Part shown: piece by piece, positions 1 through 6,487 of the stretch
Layout: every line of letters begins with the position of its first letter
Numbering within the stretch: position 1 is the first letter of the stretch
Assembly (NCBI GenBank): GCA_022865845.1
Contig: JALHUC010000507.1
Coordinates: 1-6,530 of the forward strand
Reading direction: 5' to 3'
Length of the DNA stretch: 6,530 bases
Origin: a bacterium
GTDB lineage: Bacteria; BMS3Abin14
The notes under the pieces: generated by a model
Told to the model about the DNA's origin: nothing
The model's input: the letters and a program-made list of their open reading frames with translations, nothing else
Database searches by the model: none
Program-made: the position numbers and the translations under genes

Positions 1-726
1 GGAAAATCTCCCAAGTACAACCGTATCCTCCTCAAGATCAGCGGCGAGGCCCTGCTGGGGTCCGAGCCCCTCGGTCTGGATTTCGACGTTGTAAGCTCCA
101 TCGCCTCCGAGTTGGCTCAAGTCCATGCCCTCGGCGTTGAGCTGGCGGTGGTCATCGGCGGCGGGAATATTTTCCGCGGCGCCGTAGATAGCGGAACAAC
201 CATCGAACGTACCACCGGCGACTATATGGGTATGATGGCTACAATCATCAACGCCCTTGCTCTCCAGAGCGTGCTGGAAAAGGAGGGCGTTCCCACAAGG
301 GTCCAGTCAGCCATTTCCATAAGCCAGGTCGCCGAGCCCTACATCCGTCGAAAAGCTATCAGGCATCTTGAAAAAGGCCGGGTAGTTATCTTTGCTGCCG
401 GTACAGGTAACCCCTTTTTTACAACGGATACAGCCGCTGCCTTAAGAGCTATGGAGATCGGGGCTGGTATCCTCATGAAGGCCACCAAGGTAGACGGAGT
501 CTACACCGCTGATCCCATGGTCGACCCGGATGCCGTAAAACTGGACCGGGTCACCTACAAGGAGGTTCTGGAGCAGGACCTGAAGGTGATGGATGCAACC
601 GCCATTGCCCTGTGCATGGACAACGACATGTCCATCATGGTATTCAACCTGAAGACCAGCGGCAATATGATGCGGGCAGTTACCGGCGAAACGGTGGGGA
701 CGGTAGTGACAGGAGGAGACCAGTAA
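1..726 (+). CDS. pyrH: UMP kinase (uridylate kinase), 5'-partial
   Basis: Phosphorylates UMP to UDP with ATP in the cytoplasm, feeding pyrimidine nucleotide and UDP-sugar synthesis. It belongs to the amino-acid-kinase fold family and is normally a hexamer. The frame is open from base 1, giving 241 residues before the TAA at 724-726. The first visible residues ([18 protein letters not shown]) align with the usual N-terminus, so only a few residues and the start codon are missing. A TTG at 112 is internal and not the start, because conserved sequence precedes it. Seen motifs: the glycine-rich GGGNIFRG (bases 157-180), the GDYMGMMAT segment, [10 protein letters not shown] (400-429) typical of UMP kinases, and [12 protein letters not shown] (481-516). 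The E. coli protein has 241 residues, so this one is essentially full length. The frr start lies 2 bases after its stop, as is common for the pyrH-frr pair. Bacterial PyrH is usually regulated allosterically by GTP and UTP; that is family knowledge, not visible here. Confidence 0.97.
   Translation, partial: GKSPKYNRILLKISGEALLGSEPLGLDFDVVSSIASELAQVHALGVELAVVIGGGNIFRGAVDSGTTIERTTGDYMGMMATIINALALQSVLEKEGVPTRVQSAISISQVAEPYIRRKAIRHLEKGRVVIFAAGTGNPFFTTDTAAALRAMEIGAGILMKATKVDGVYTADPMVDPDAVKLDRVTYKEVLEQDLKVMDATAIALCMDNDMSIMVFNLKTSGNMMRAVTGETVGTVVTGGDQ
711..718 (+). promoter_or_regulatory. Ribosome binding site of frr inside the end of pyrH
   Basis: AGGAGGAG lies within the last codons of pyrH, 10 bases before the ATG at 729. 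It is a near-perfect Shine-Dalgarno sequence and the strongest in the window. It fixes the frr start and rejects the upstream in-frame ATGs (for example at 612), whose translation does not resemble the family. Confidence 0.85.
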
Positions 727-728
727 AG

Positions 729-1286
729 ATGATCAAGGAACTCTACCAGGATATGGAAAAGAAGATGGAAAAAACCATTGAGTCTCTTGGGAGGGATCTG
801 GCAACCATCCGCACTGGCAGAGCTTCGCTGGCCATCCTCGACGGGATCACCCTGGAATATTACGGTTCCCAGTCACCCCTGAACCAGGTTGCCACCCTGT
901 CGATCCCGGAGAGCCGCCTTATAGTCATCCAACCCTGGGACCCCACCGCGATCAAGGAAATTGAAAAGGCGCTTATGCGCTCGGACCTGGGACTCACCCC
1001 CAACAACGATGGCAAGGTCATCAGGTTGCCTATCCCGGCTCTCACTGAGGAAAGAAGGATCCAGCTTGTCAAGGTGGTGAAAAGAAACGGGGAAGAGGGA
1101 AAAGTGGCCATACGCAATATCCGCCGTGATGCCATTTCTGAAGCCAAGGATTTTGAAAAGGAAAAGGTTATTTCCGAGGACGAGCTGCACCGGGCACAGG
1201 ATGAGATCCAGAAAGTTACCGACAGATACATCCAGAGGGTGGACGAGCTCATCGACAAGAAGGAAAAAGAGGTCCTCGAGGTCTGA
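729..1286 (+). CDS. frr: Ribosome recycling factor
   Basis: Acts with EF-G to split the post-termination ribosome so that its subunits can be reused; it is an essential cytoplasmic translation factor. The ATG at 729 gives 185 residues, the same length as E. coli RRF. The protein starts MIKELYQDMEKKMEKTIESL, then carries RTGRAS, the hinge into domain II (roughly residues 30-105, including the YYGSQSPLNQVATLSIPE stretch). It returns to the long charged helices of domain I. NIRRDA contains R129 and R132, which coincide with the conserved ribosome-contacting arginines of E. coli RRF. The C-terminus is a lysine- and glutamate-rich helix ending KKEKEVLEV. It follows pyrH by 2 bases and has a strong ribosome binding site. 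After its TGA comes a 109-base gap, the only substantial one in the window. Confidence 0.98.
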   Translation: MIKELYQDMEKKMEKTIESLGRDLATIRTGRASLAILDGITLEYYGSQSPLNQVATLSIPESRLIVIQPWDPTAIKEIEKALMRSDLGLTPNNDGKVIRLPIPALTEERRIQLVKVVKRNGEEGKVAIRNIRRDAISEAKDFEKEKVISEDELHRAQDEIQKVTDRYIQRVDELIDKKEKEVLEV

Positions 1287-1395
1287 ACCCGAATCCCGCC
1301 CGCCCAGTTATAAGTGCTCATCGATTGATGGACTTGCACAGAGTTCATCCATATCCAATAAGCCTCGAAGAGATATTTTACGAAGTAACCATCAA
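1287..1395 (+). other. frr-uppS intergenic spacer
   Basis: This is the only gap above 3 bases in the window. It is visibly more AT-rich in its 3' half than the flanking genes. It contains one short inverted repeat (1327-1349, listed separately). There is no T-run terminator. The best promoter-like hexamers I could find (TTGCAC at 1334 with AATAAG at 1357, spacing 17) match the sigma-70 consensus poorly, so I do not call a promoter. The uppS frame stays open through the whole spacer but contains no ATG, GTG or TTG before 1396. Confidence 0.6.
1327..1349 (+). other. Short hairpin in the frr-uppS spacer
   Basis: GATGGACT (1327-1334) can pair with AGTTCATC (1342-1349) across a 7-base loop TGCACAG. 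The stem is 8 base pairs including one G-U. No U-tract follows, so it does not look like an intrinsic terminator. It could be an RNA processing site or mRNA-stability element, or it may be chance, since a stem of this size is not rare. Function is not established by the sequence. Confidence 0.4.
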
Positions 1396-2127
1396 ATGAA
1401 TCAGAAACTTCCCATTCACATTGCCATAATCATGGACGGCAACGGACGGTGGGCTGCCGATCGCAACCTTCCGCGCATCGCCGGTCATCGGGCCGGTGTT
1501 GATGCTGTTCGCAGGGTCGTGGAGGACTGCACCCGTTTCAAGATCCCCTATCTCACACTGTTTGCATTTTCTACAGAGAACTGGAACCGCCCCCAGAGCG
1601 AGGTTGGCGGGCTGATGGTTCTTCTGGACCAGTATCTGAAAAAAGAACTGCGTACACTCATGAAGAACAACGTGCGCCTGAGTACCATCGGGCAGATTGA
1701 TGACCTGCCCGCCAATGTCAGGCAGACCCTTCGTGATGTAGTGGAGCAGTCGGCTGTAAATGACGGGTTGAACCTCACCCTGGCACTGAGCTATAGCGGG
1801 CGGGACGATATCCTGGAGGCGGTGCGCAGAGTCGCCACGGCAGTCCAGAAAGGTGATCTTACTCCGGATGCCATCGAACCGGATACCTTCTCCTCCTTTT
1901 TGCACACCGACGGTATGCCCGACCCTGACCTGCTTATCCGCACCAGCGGTGAACAGCGTATCAGTAATTTTCTCCTGTGGCAGATCGCCTACACGGAGTT
2001 TTACGTAACAGACAAGCTGTGGCCCGATTTTGAAAGTGTTGATCTCCTTGATGCTATCAAGGTGTTTAACTCGAGGGAACGCCGTTTCGGGAAGACCTCA
2101 GAGCAGATCAGGGGAGAAGACACGTGA
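1396..2127 (+). CDS. uppS: Undecaprenyl diphosphate synthase (cis-prenyltransferase)
   Basis: Condenses farnesyl diphosphate with eight isopentenyl diphosphates to the C55 lipid carrier used in peptidoglycan and surface polysaccharide synthesis. It is a membrane-associated cytoplasmic dimer. The ATG at 1396 gives 243 residues (E. coli 253). It starts MNQKLPIHIAIIMDGNGRWA, where D14 matches the catalytic Asp26 of E. coli, followed by H31 in AGHRAG (His43). FSTENWNRP spans residues 58-66. R182, R188 and S190 in DPDLLIRTSGEQRISNF bind the diphosphate of isopentenyl diphosphate in the family, and E201 corresponds to Glu213. WPDF and FNSRERRFG close the protein. The frame is open far upstream into frr, but that stretch has no family resemblance. 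ATG 1396 is the first standard start codon after frr. Its ribosome binding site is weak (GAAG at 1382-1385). The stop overlaps the cdsA start by 4 bases. Confidence 0.97.
   Translation: MNQKLPIHIAIIMDGNGRWAADRNLPRIAGHRAGVDAVRRVVEDCTRFKIPYLTLFAFSTENWNRPQSEVGGLMVLLDQYLKKELRTLMKNNVRLSTIGQIDDLPANVRQTLRDVVEQSAVNDGLNLTLALSYSGRDDILEAVRRVATAVQKGDLTPDAIEPDTFSSFLHTDGMPDPDLLIRTSGEQRISNFLLWQIAYTEFYVTDKLWPDFESVDLLDAIKVFNSRERRFGKTSEQIRGEDT
2110..2116 (+). promoter_or_regulatory. Ribosome binding site of cdsA
   Basis: AGGGGAG lies 7 bases before the GTG at 2124, inside the last codons of uppS. It supports use of the GTG start that overlaps the uppS stop. Confidence 0.65.
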
Positions 2128-2921
2128 TCAGAATCGTTTCCGCGGTTGTGCTCGGCGCTCTGGTGATCTACCTCATCACTGCGGCTCCCCTTATACTGGG
2201 TGTCCTGGCTATTTTCATAGCGGTTCTTGCAGCCGCCCACGAGACGGCCGCCTTGCTGGAGGCCGCCGGGAGTACTGTTGCCAGGGTGCCGGCGGTTGCG
2301 GCCAGTTGTCTTCTTGTAGCAGGTGCCTGGGGTGGAGGGGTCCAGGGCCTGGCCGCCGGATTGGCGGCAGCTTTTACTTTAACCTTTGCCTGGGTGGTGC
2401 TCATCGGGAAGGTGGAGGGCTCTGCATTACAGCTGTCGGGTGGAACTCTTTTGCTTCTTTATCCGGTGTGGTCCCTGGCGCACCTGATCCTCTATCTGGA
2501 TTCCGGATCCGGCCGTCGCGCTCTGTTGTTCCTGCTCTTGTGCGTCTGGGTCTGCGATTCGGCCGCCTACTATGTCGGATCTACCCTGGGCCGCCGTAAA
2601 CTGGCACCGGAAATAAGCCCCAACAAGACGGTAGCCGGGGCAGTGGGTGGTACATTGGGCGCCGCCGGGGCTTCCGTTATACTAAAGATGCTCAGTCTGG
2701 TCCCCTGGTCGATACCGTTTGCCCTCGGTGCCGGCCTGTGCATCGCCGTACTCGCTCAAATAGGAGACCTGGCGGAATCGATGCTCAAGAGGGATGCCGG
2801 TGTGAAGGATTCAGGCTCTTTGATCCCCGGTCACGGTGGGATGATGGACCGTGTTGACGCCCTTCTGTTCACAGTTCCGGTTTTCTATTACATCCTGTTC
2901 ATATTCGGCGGATCGGTGTGA
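2124..2921 (+). CDS. cdsA: Phosphatidate cytidylyltransferase (CDP-diacylglycerol synthase)
   Basis: Inner-membrane enzyme that converts phosphatidic acid and CTP to CDP-diacylglycerol, the branch-point precursor of bacterial phospholipids. The GTG start gives 265 residues. The protein is strongly hydrophobic, with about eight or nine likely membrane segments spread along its length. Residues 219-245 (SMLKRDAGVKDSGSLIPGHG, then GMMDRVD) match the complete family signature S-x-x-K-R-x4-K-D-x-x-x-x-x-[PG]-x-H-G-G-x-x-D-R-x-D, which includes the metal- and substrate-binding acidic residues. Upstream, CDSAAYYVGSTLGRRKLAPEISPNKT is the other well-conserved family stretch. The start overlaps the uppS stop as GTGA, and the stop shares one base with the dxr ATG (TGATG), so translation is probably coupled on both sides. 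Confidence 0.97.
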   Translation: MIRIVSAVVLGALVIYLITAAPLILGVLAIFIAVLAAAHETAALLEAAGSTVARVPAVAASCLLVAGAWGGGVQGLAAGLAAAFTLTFAWVVLIGKVEGSALQLSGGTLLLLYPVWSLAHLILYLDSGSGRRALLFLLLCVWVCDSAAYYVGSTLGRRKLAPEISPNKTVAGAVGGTLGAAGASVILKMLSLVPWSIPFALGAGLCIAVLAQIGDLAESMLKRDAGVKDSGSLIPGHGGMMDRVDALLFTVPVFYYILFIFGGSV

Positions 2922-4093
2922 TGTCCGGGATCCGAAGGGTAAGCATCCTTGGTTCAACCGGGTCCATCGGCCGTAATACGCTTGATATCATTTTACGGCA
3001 TCCCGGTTCATTCGAGGTTGCAGCCCTTGCTTCGGGCTCTGACTGGGAGACCATCGTCAGCCAGGCAAAGATTTTCAAACCGGCATTTGTGGCCATACAT
3101 AAGGAAGAATCCGCCTCCAGGGCCAGGGATCTGCTAAAGGGTTCGGATATCGGGGTTCTCGCTGGAATAGATGGGATCCTGGAAGCCGCTTCCACTGACA
3201 GGGCCGACATTGTTGTTTCTTCCATCGTAGGTGCTGCGGGGATCATGCCTACCTATACCGCTGTGGCGGCAGGGAAGATCGTTGCTCTGGCCAACAAGGA
3301 GGCACTCGTCGCCGCCGGGAGAATTATCATCGAGGAGGCGAAGCGCACTGGTGCCAGTATCATCCCCGTGGACAGCGAACACTCCGCTGTGTTCCAGACT
3401 CTTATGGGGCAGGATCGCTCCGCTGTACGCAAAGTGATACTTACCGCTTCGGGCGGGCCATTCTTCGGAAAAGATAAGGACTTCCTGACCGGGGTCACAC
3501 CCGAAATGGCTCTTAACCACCCTCGGTGGAAAATGGGACCCAAGGTCACCGTTGATTCGGCTACCATGATGAACAAGGGTCTTGAGGTCATTGAGGCGAG
3601 CTGGATCTTTGATCTCCCGGCTGAAGAGATCGAGGTCCTCATCCATCCCCAGAGTATCGTTCACAGCATGGTGGAATATGTGGACGGTTCCGTTCTGGCC
3701 CAGATGGGGATCACCGACATGCGTATCCCTATAGCCTTTGCCCTGAGCTATCCGGATCGCCTGGACCTTACCCTCGACCCCCTTGATCTGGTGGCTGTGG
3801 GCAGGCTTGATTTTCACAAGCCTGACTTGGAGAAGTTCCCATGTCTGGCTCTTGCCTTTGACGCCCTTGAAAGAGGAAACGGTATCCCGGCTGTCATGAA
3901 CGCCGCCAACGAGATCGCTGTTGAGTCATTTCTTTCAGGGGATCTGCCCTTCACCGGGATCGCCGATGTTGTACGGGCTGTGATGGACGATCCGCCGGAC
4001 TTTGACAACCAGACACTTTCCGGGATCCTTCGGGGTGATCAGCTGACCCGTAAGGCCGCCCGGGCTGTTATCGGATTACATGGAGAAACTTAA
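2921..4093 (+). CDS. dxr: 1-deoxy-D-xylulose 5-phosphate reductoisomerase
   Basis: Catalyses the committed step of the MEP isoprenoid pathway, converting DXP to 2-C-methyl-D-erythritol 4-phosphate with NADPH and a divalent metal; it is a soluble homodimer and the target of fosmidomycin. From ATG 2921 it has 390 residues (E. coli 398). The N-terminal NADPH fold carries GSTGSIG (residues 11-17) and ALANKEAL. The catalytic domain shows PVDSEHSAVFQ with metal ligands D151 and E153, SGGPF from S177, HPRWKMG from H200, NKGLE with metal ligand E222, and HPQSIVHSM with H242 and H248. The shift in numbering relative to E. coli after E153 reflects a loop about 10 residues shorter. A GTG at 2918, in frame one codon earlier, is an alternative start; I prefer the ATG. 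The ribosome binding site is weak (GGCGG at 2907-2911), consistent with coupling to cdsA. The rseP ATG abuts its TAA. Confidence 0.98.
   Translation: MSGIRRVSILGSTGSIGRNTLDIILRHPGSFEVAALASGSDWETIVSQAKIFKPAFVAIHKEESASRARDLLKGSDIGVLAGIDGILEAASTDRADIVVSSIVGAAGIMPTYTAVAAGKIVALANKEALVAAGRIIIEEAKRTGASIIPVDSEHSAVFQTLMGQDRSAVRKVILTASGGPFFGKDKDFLTGVTPEMALNHPRWKMGPKVTVDSATMMNKGLEVIEASWIFDLPAEEIEVLIHPQSIVHSMVEYVDGSVLAQMGITDMRIPIAFALSYPDRLDLTLDPLDLVAVGRLDFHKPDLEKFPCLALAFDALERGNGIPAVMNAANEIAVESFLSGDLPFTGIADVVRAVMDDPPDFDNQTLSGILRGDQLTRKAARAVIGLHGET
4082..4086 (+). promoter_or_regulatory. Ribosome binding site of rseP
   Basis: GGAGA sits in the last codons of dxr, 7 bases before the ATG at 4094, and supports that start directly after the dxr stop. 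Confidence 0.6.
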
Positions 4094-5395
4094 ATGACCA
4101 CCACGATTTCGTTTATTTTAGTCCTGGGCATTCTTGTCACAGTCCACGAGCTGGGCCACTTCCTTGTGGCCAAAGCTCTCGGGATTGGAGTGGAAACCTT
4201 TTCCATAGGTTTCCCGCCCAGGATGTTTGGTTTTAAATGGGGGGAGACAGAGTACTGTATTTCATGGATCCCTCTGGGAGGCTACGTGAAACTCAAGGGG
4301 GAAGGGCCCGATGAAGTTGCGGAAGACCCCGACGATCCCACCTTATTTTCGTCCAGGCCGCCCCATCAGAGGGCGGGGGTGATCCTGGCCGGTCCTGTGA
4401 TGAACCTCATCCTTGCTTTTATCGTCATGCCTCTGGTTTTCATGGTGGGTATGGCAGTTCCTTCCTATCTCGATGATCCCCCGGTGACCGGTTGGGTCGA
4501 ACCAGGATCATCTGTGGACAAGGTCGGGATTATCCCCGGGGATCTCATCCTGAACGTTAACGGCGAAGAAACAGCCACCTGGGAGCAGTTCTTTGAAAAA
4601 ACTTCTCTGGCCAAGGACAACAAACTTGAGATCCAGGTCAAAAGCCTGGCCGGTATCCGCTCTGTGACTCTGGATCTGACGGATGCTGAGGATGGGCGGA
4701 TCGGTATTCAGCCGCCCATGCCACCCACGATCGGGGCCCTTACAACGGGGTATCCTGCTCAGAAGGCGGGGGTTGAAGAGGGGGATCGGATCCTTTCCAT
4801 GGGTCAGATTCCAGTAAATCACTGGAGCGAGATGGCTCGTATCATTCACGCCAGCGCCGGGAAATCTCTGACCCTGAAAATCCTTAGGGGAACGGAAGAG
4901 CTCAGTCTTTCGGTGACTCCTGTTCTCGACGAGAAATCGGGAAGGGGGCTCATGGGGATCTCTCCCAAGAGTGAAACCGTTGTTCGACGTTTTGGCCCGG
5001 TGGATGCTGTGATAAAAGGGTTTGAGAGGAACGTGGAACTTCTTGGAATGACCTTTTCCTTTGTCTGGGACCTGCTCACCGGTCAGTCGTCCATTAAAAA
5101 CCTGGGCGGGCCCATTATGATCTTTCAGGTAACCGGTGAGGCTGCAAGAGCAGGCCTGGCACAGTTCCTCGGTTTCATGGCTTTCCTTAGCCTCCAGCTG
5201 GGAGTACTCAACCTGTTCCCGATACCGGTGCTGGACGGAGGACACCTGGTTTTCCTCACCGCTGAGGGTATCCTGAAAAGGCCCCTGAAGGTGCGCACCC
5301 GGGAAATGGCCCAGAAGGTGGGTTTTTTCCTCCTGATCCTTCTCATCGTAGTGATCTCCTACAACGATATCCTCCGGATCTTCGGGGGAAAATGA
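4094..5395 (+). CDS. rseP: RIP metalloprotease RseP (site-2 protease family)
   Basis: Zinc intramembrane protease of the inner membrane. In E. coli it cuts the anti-sigma factor RseA after DegS, releasing sigma-E, and also clears remnant signal peptides. It has 433 residues (E. coli 450). The first membrane segment (about residues 5-28) carries the zinc motif HELGH (H18, E19, H22). It is followed by FSIGFPPRMF and the membrane-re-entrant IPLGGYVKLKGE loop. A second membrane segment lies near residues 95-120. Two tandem PDZ domains follow, at about 128-200 (GSSVDKVGIIPGDLILNVNG) and 210-290 (YPAQKAGVEEGDRILSMG). The C-terminal part has NLGGPI, then NLFPIPVLDGGH with the third zinc ligand D381, and a final membrane helix. 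The substrate in this organism cannot be read from the window; no rseA or sigma-E gene is present. It is followed by ispG, not by bamA as in E. coli. Confidence 0.96.
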   Translation: MTTTISFILVLGILVTVHELGHFLVAKALGIGVETFSIGFPPRMFGFKWGETEYCISWIPLGGYVKLKGEGPDEVAEDPDDPTLFSSRPPHQRAGVILAGPVMNLILAFIVMPLVFMVGMAVPSYLDDPPVTGWVEPGSSVDKVGIIPGDLILNVNGEETATWEQFFEKTSLAKDNKLEIQVKSLAGIRSVTLDLTDAEDGRIGIQPPMPPTIGALTTGYPAQKAGVEEGDRILSMGQIPVNHWSEMARIIHASAGKSLTLKILRGTEELSLSVTPVLDEKSGRGLMGISPKSETVVRRFGPVDAVIKGFERNVELLGMTFSFVWDLLTGQSSIKNLGGPIMIFQVTGEAARAGLAQFLGFMAFLSLQLGVLNLFPIPVLDGGHLVFLTAEGILKRPLKVRTREMAQKVGFFLLILLIVVISYNDILRIFGGK

Positions 5396-5398
5396 TAA

Positions 5399-6487
5399 AT
5401 GTCAGCCGGTTTTCCCATTGTCAGGAGGCCTACGAGGCCGATCCAGTTGGGGCAGTTGATCGTCGGGGATGGTGCGCCCGTATCGGTTCAGTCAATGACC
5501 AACACCCCCACGGCTGATATGGAGGGAACCCTCGATCAGGTGAGGGCTCTTGCCTCAGCAGGGTGCGAGATCGTGAGGGTGTCGGTTCCCGACGAGGATG
5601 CCCTCAGGGGGTTCGAGGCTTTGAGGAAAAATGTTCGTTTGCCTCTGGTGGCGGACATTCACTTCGATCACAAGCTGGCTGTCGGGTCCCTCGTTGCCGG
5701 TGCCGATGCCGTGCGTATCAATCCGGGGAACATCGGCGCCTCCTGGAAGATCCGGGAAATCGTTCAGGCTGCCAAGGACAAGGGAGCCTCCATCCGTGTT
5801 GGCGTCAACGCAGGTTCTCTTGAGAAGGACATCCTCAAAGCCCACGGCCATCCGACACCGGAAGCGCTCGTCCATAGTGCGTTGCGATCGATCCAGCTTC
5901 TGGAAGACATGAACTTTTTTACCATCAAGATCTCGGTGAAAGCATCCGATCCCCTTGAAAATGTCAGAGCATATCGCCTTCTTTCCGAAGATGTGGATTA
6001 TCCTCTCCATCTCGGTGTTACGGAGGCTGGAACCGTTCTGAGCGGGTCGGTCCGGACGGCTGCAGCTCTTGGTCTTCTGCTGGCCGATGGGATCGGAGAC
6101 ACGATAAGGGTTTCACTTTCCGGAGATCCGCTGCCCGAGGTCCACGCCGGACATGAACTTCTCAGGTCCCTCGGCTTGAGAAGCGGTGCCAGGGTCGTGG
6201 CCTGCCCGACCTGTGCCAGGGCCGAGATCGACGTGGCGGGTCTGGCCGAGGAAGTGGAGAAGAGGATCCGGAGTATCAAGGCTCCCTTGAAGATCGCCAT
6301 CATGGGGTGCCCGGTCAACGGCCCCGGCGAGGCAAGGGAATCGGATGTGGGCATCGCCGGAGGGAAGGGGACTGCGGTCCTTTTCGTTCGCGGGAAAGTG
6401 AAGGGGAAGTTGAAAGAGGAAGAAGCCATCGACGCGCTGATAGAAGAGGTTGAAAAGCTCGAGAGGGAATTTGAGAGGATGGCATGA
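5399..6487 (+). CDS. ispG: 4-hydroxy-3-methylbut-2-en-1-yl diphosphate synthase (HMBPP synthase)
   Basis: Penultimate MEP-pathway enzyme (also called GcpE): reductively opens MEcPP to HMBPP using a [4Fe-4S] cluster and electrons from flavodoxin or ferredoxin. It has 362 residues (E. coli 372) and lacks the large central insert seen in plant and Bacteroidota-type enzymes. The N-terminal TIM barrel (about 1-250) shows VQSMTNTPTAD, GCEIVRVSVPD, PLVADIHFDHKLA, VRINPGNIG, RVGVNAGSLEKDIL, and HLGVTEAG. The C-terminal cluster domain carries C269 and C272 in ACPTCAR, C304 in MGCPVNGPGE, and E311. These match E. coli Cys270, Cys273, Cys305 and Glu312 one residue apart, so the cluster site is complete. 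The start follows the rseP stop by 3 bases with a G-rich ribosome site (GGGGGA at 5384-5389). The TGA overlaps the next ATG as ATGA. Together with dxr it places two steps of one pathway in the same transcript. Confidence 0.98.
   Translation: MSAGFPIVRRPTRPIQLGQLIVGDGAPVSVQSMTNTPTADMEGTLDQVRALASAGCEIVRVSVPDEDALRGFEALRKNVRLPLVADIHFDHKLAVGSLVAGADAVRINPGNIGASWKIREIVQAAKDKGASIRVGVNAGSLEKDILKAHGHPTPEALVHSALRSIQLLEDMNFFTIKISVKASDPLENVRAYRLLSEDVDYPLHLGVTEAGTVLSGSVRTAAALGLLLADGIGDTIRVSLSGDPLPEVHAGHELLRSLGLRSGARVVACPTCARAEIDVAGLAEEVEKRIRSIKAPLKIAIMGCPVNGPGEARESDVGIAGGKGTAVLFVRGKVKGKLKEEEAIDALIEEVEKLEREFERMA

Noticed and set aside
412..420. CCCTTTTTT run in pyrH as a possible slippery frameshift site
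   Set aside because: It simply encodes the conserved P-F-F of [10 protein letters not shown], and the frame continues normally to the family's usual C-terminus.
1327..1349. Intrinsic terminator after frr
   Set aside because: The hairpin is weak (8 bp with a G-U pair) and is not followed by a T-run.
1334..1362. Possible sigma-70 promoter (TTGCAC, 17 bases, AATAAG) before uppS
   Set aside because: Only about 3 of 6 and 4 of 6 consensus matches; this is expected by chance in a 109-base AT-leaning spacer.
1126..1395. Possible N-terminal extension of uppS or a frr-uppS overlap, since the uppS frame is open back to 1126
   Set aside because: The extension reads as arginine/serine-rich out-of-frame frr sequence and spacer, known UppS proteins begin just before the HIAIIMDGNGRW motif, and no standard start codon lies between the frr stop and 1396.
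2030..2599. Second + strand open frame (189 codons) overlapping uppS and cdsA
   Set aside because: It is out of frame with both genes, rich in G, R, S and P, and has no family features; cdsA in the other frame carries the full CDP-diglyceride synthetase signature.
3134..3817. Minus-strand open frame of 227 codons across dxr
   Set aside because: Antisense shadow of dxr; no family resemblance, and the + strand frame shows all Dxr active-site motifs.
4508..5245. Long open frame on the minus strand (245 codons) across rseP
   Set aside because: It lies entirely inside a clearly real gene, its translation is low-complexity and rich in H, R, S and P without a recognisable domain, and GC-rich genes often give such shadows.
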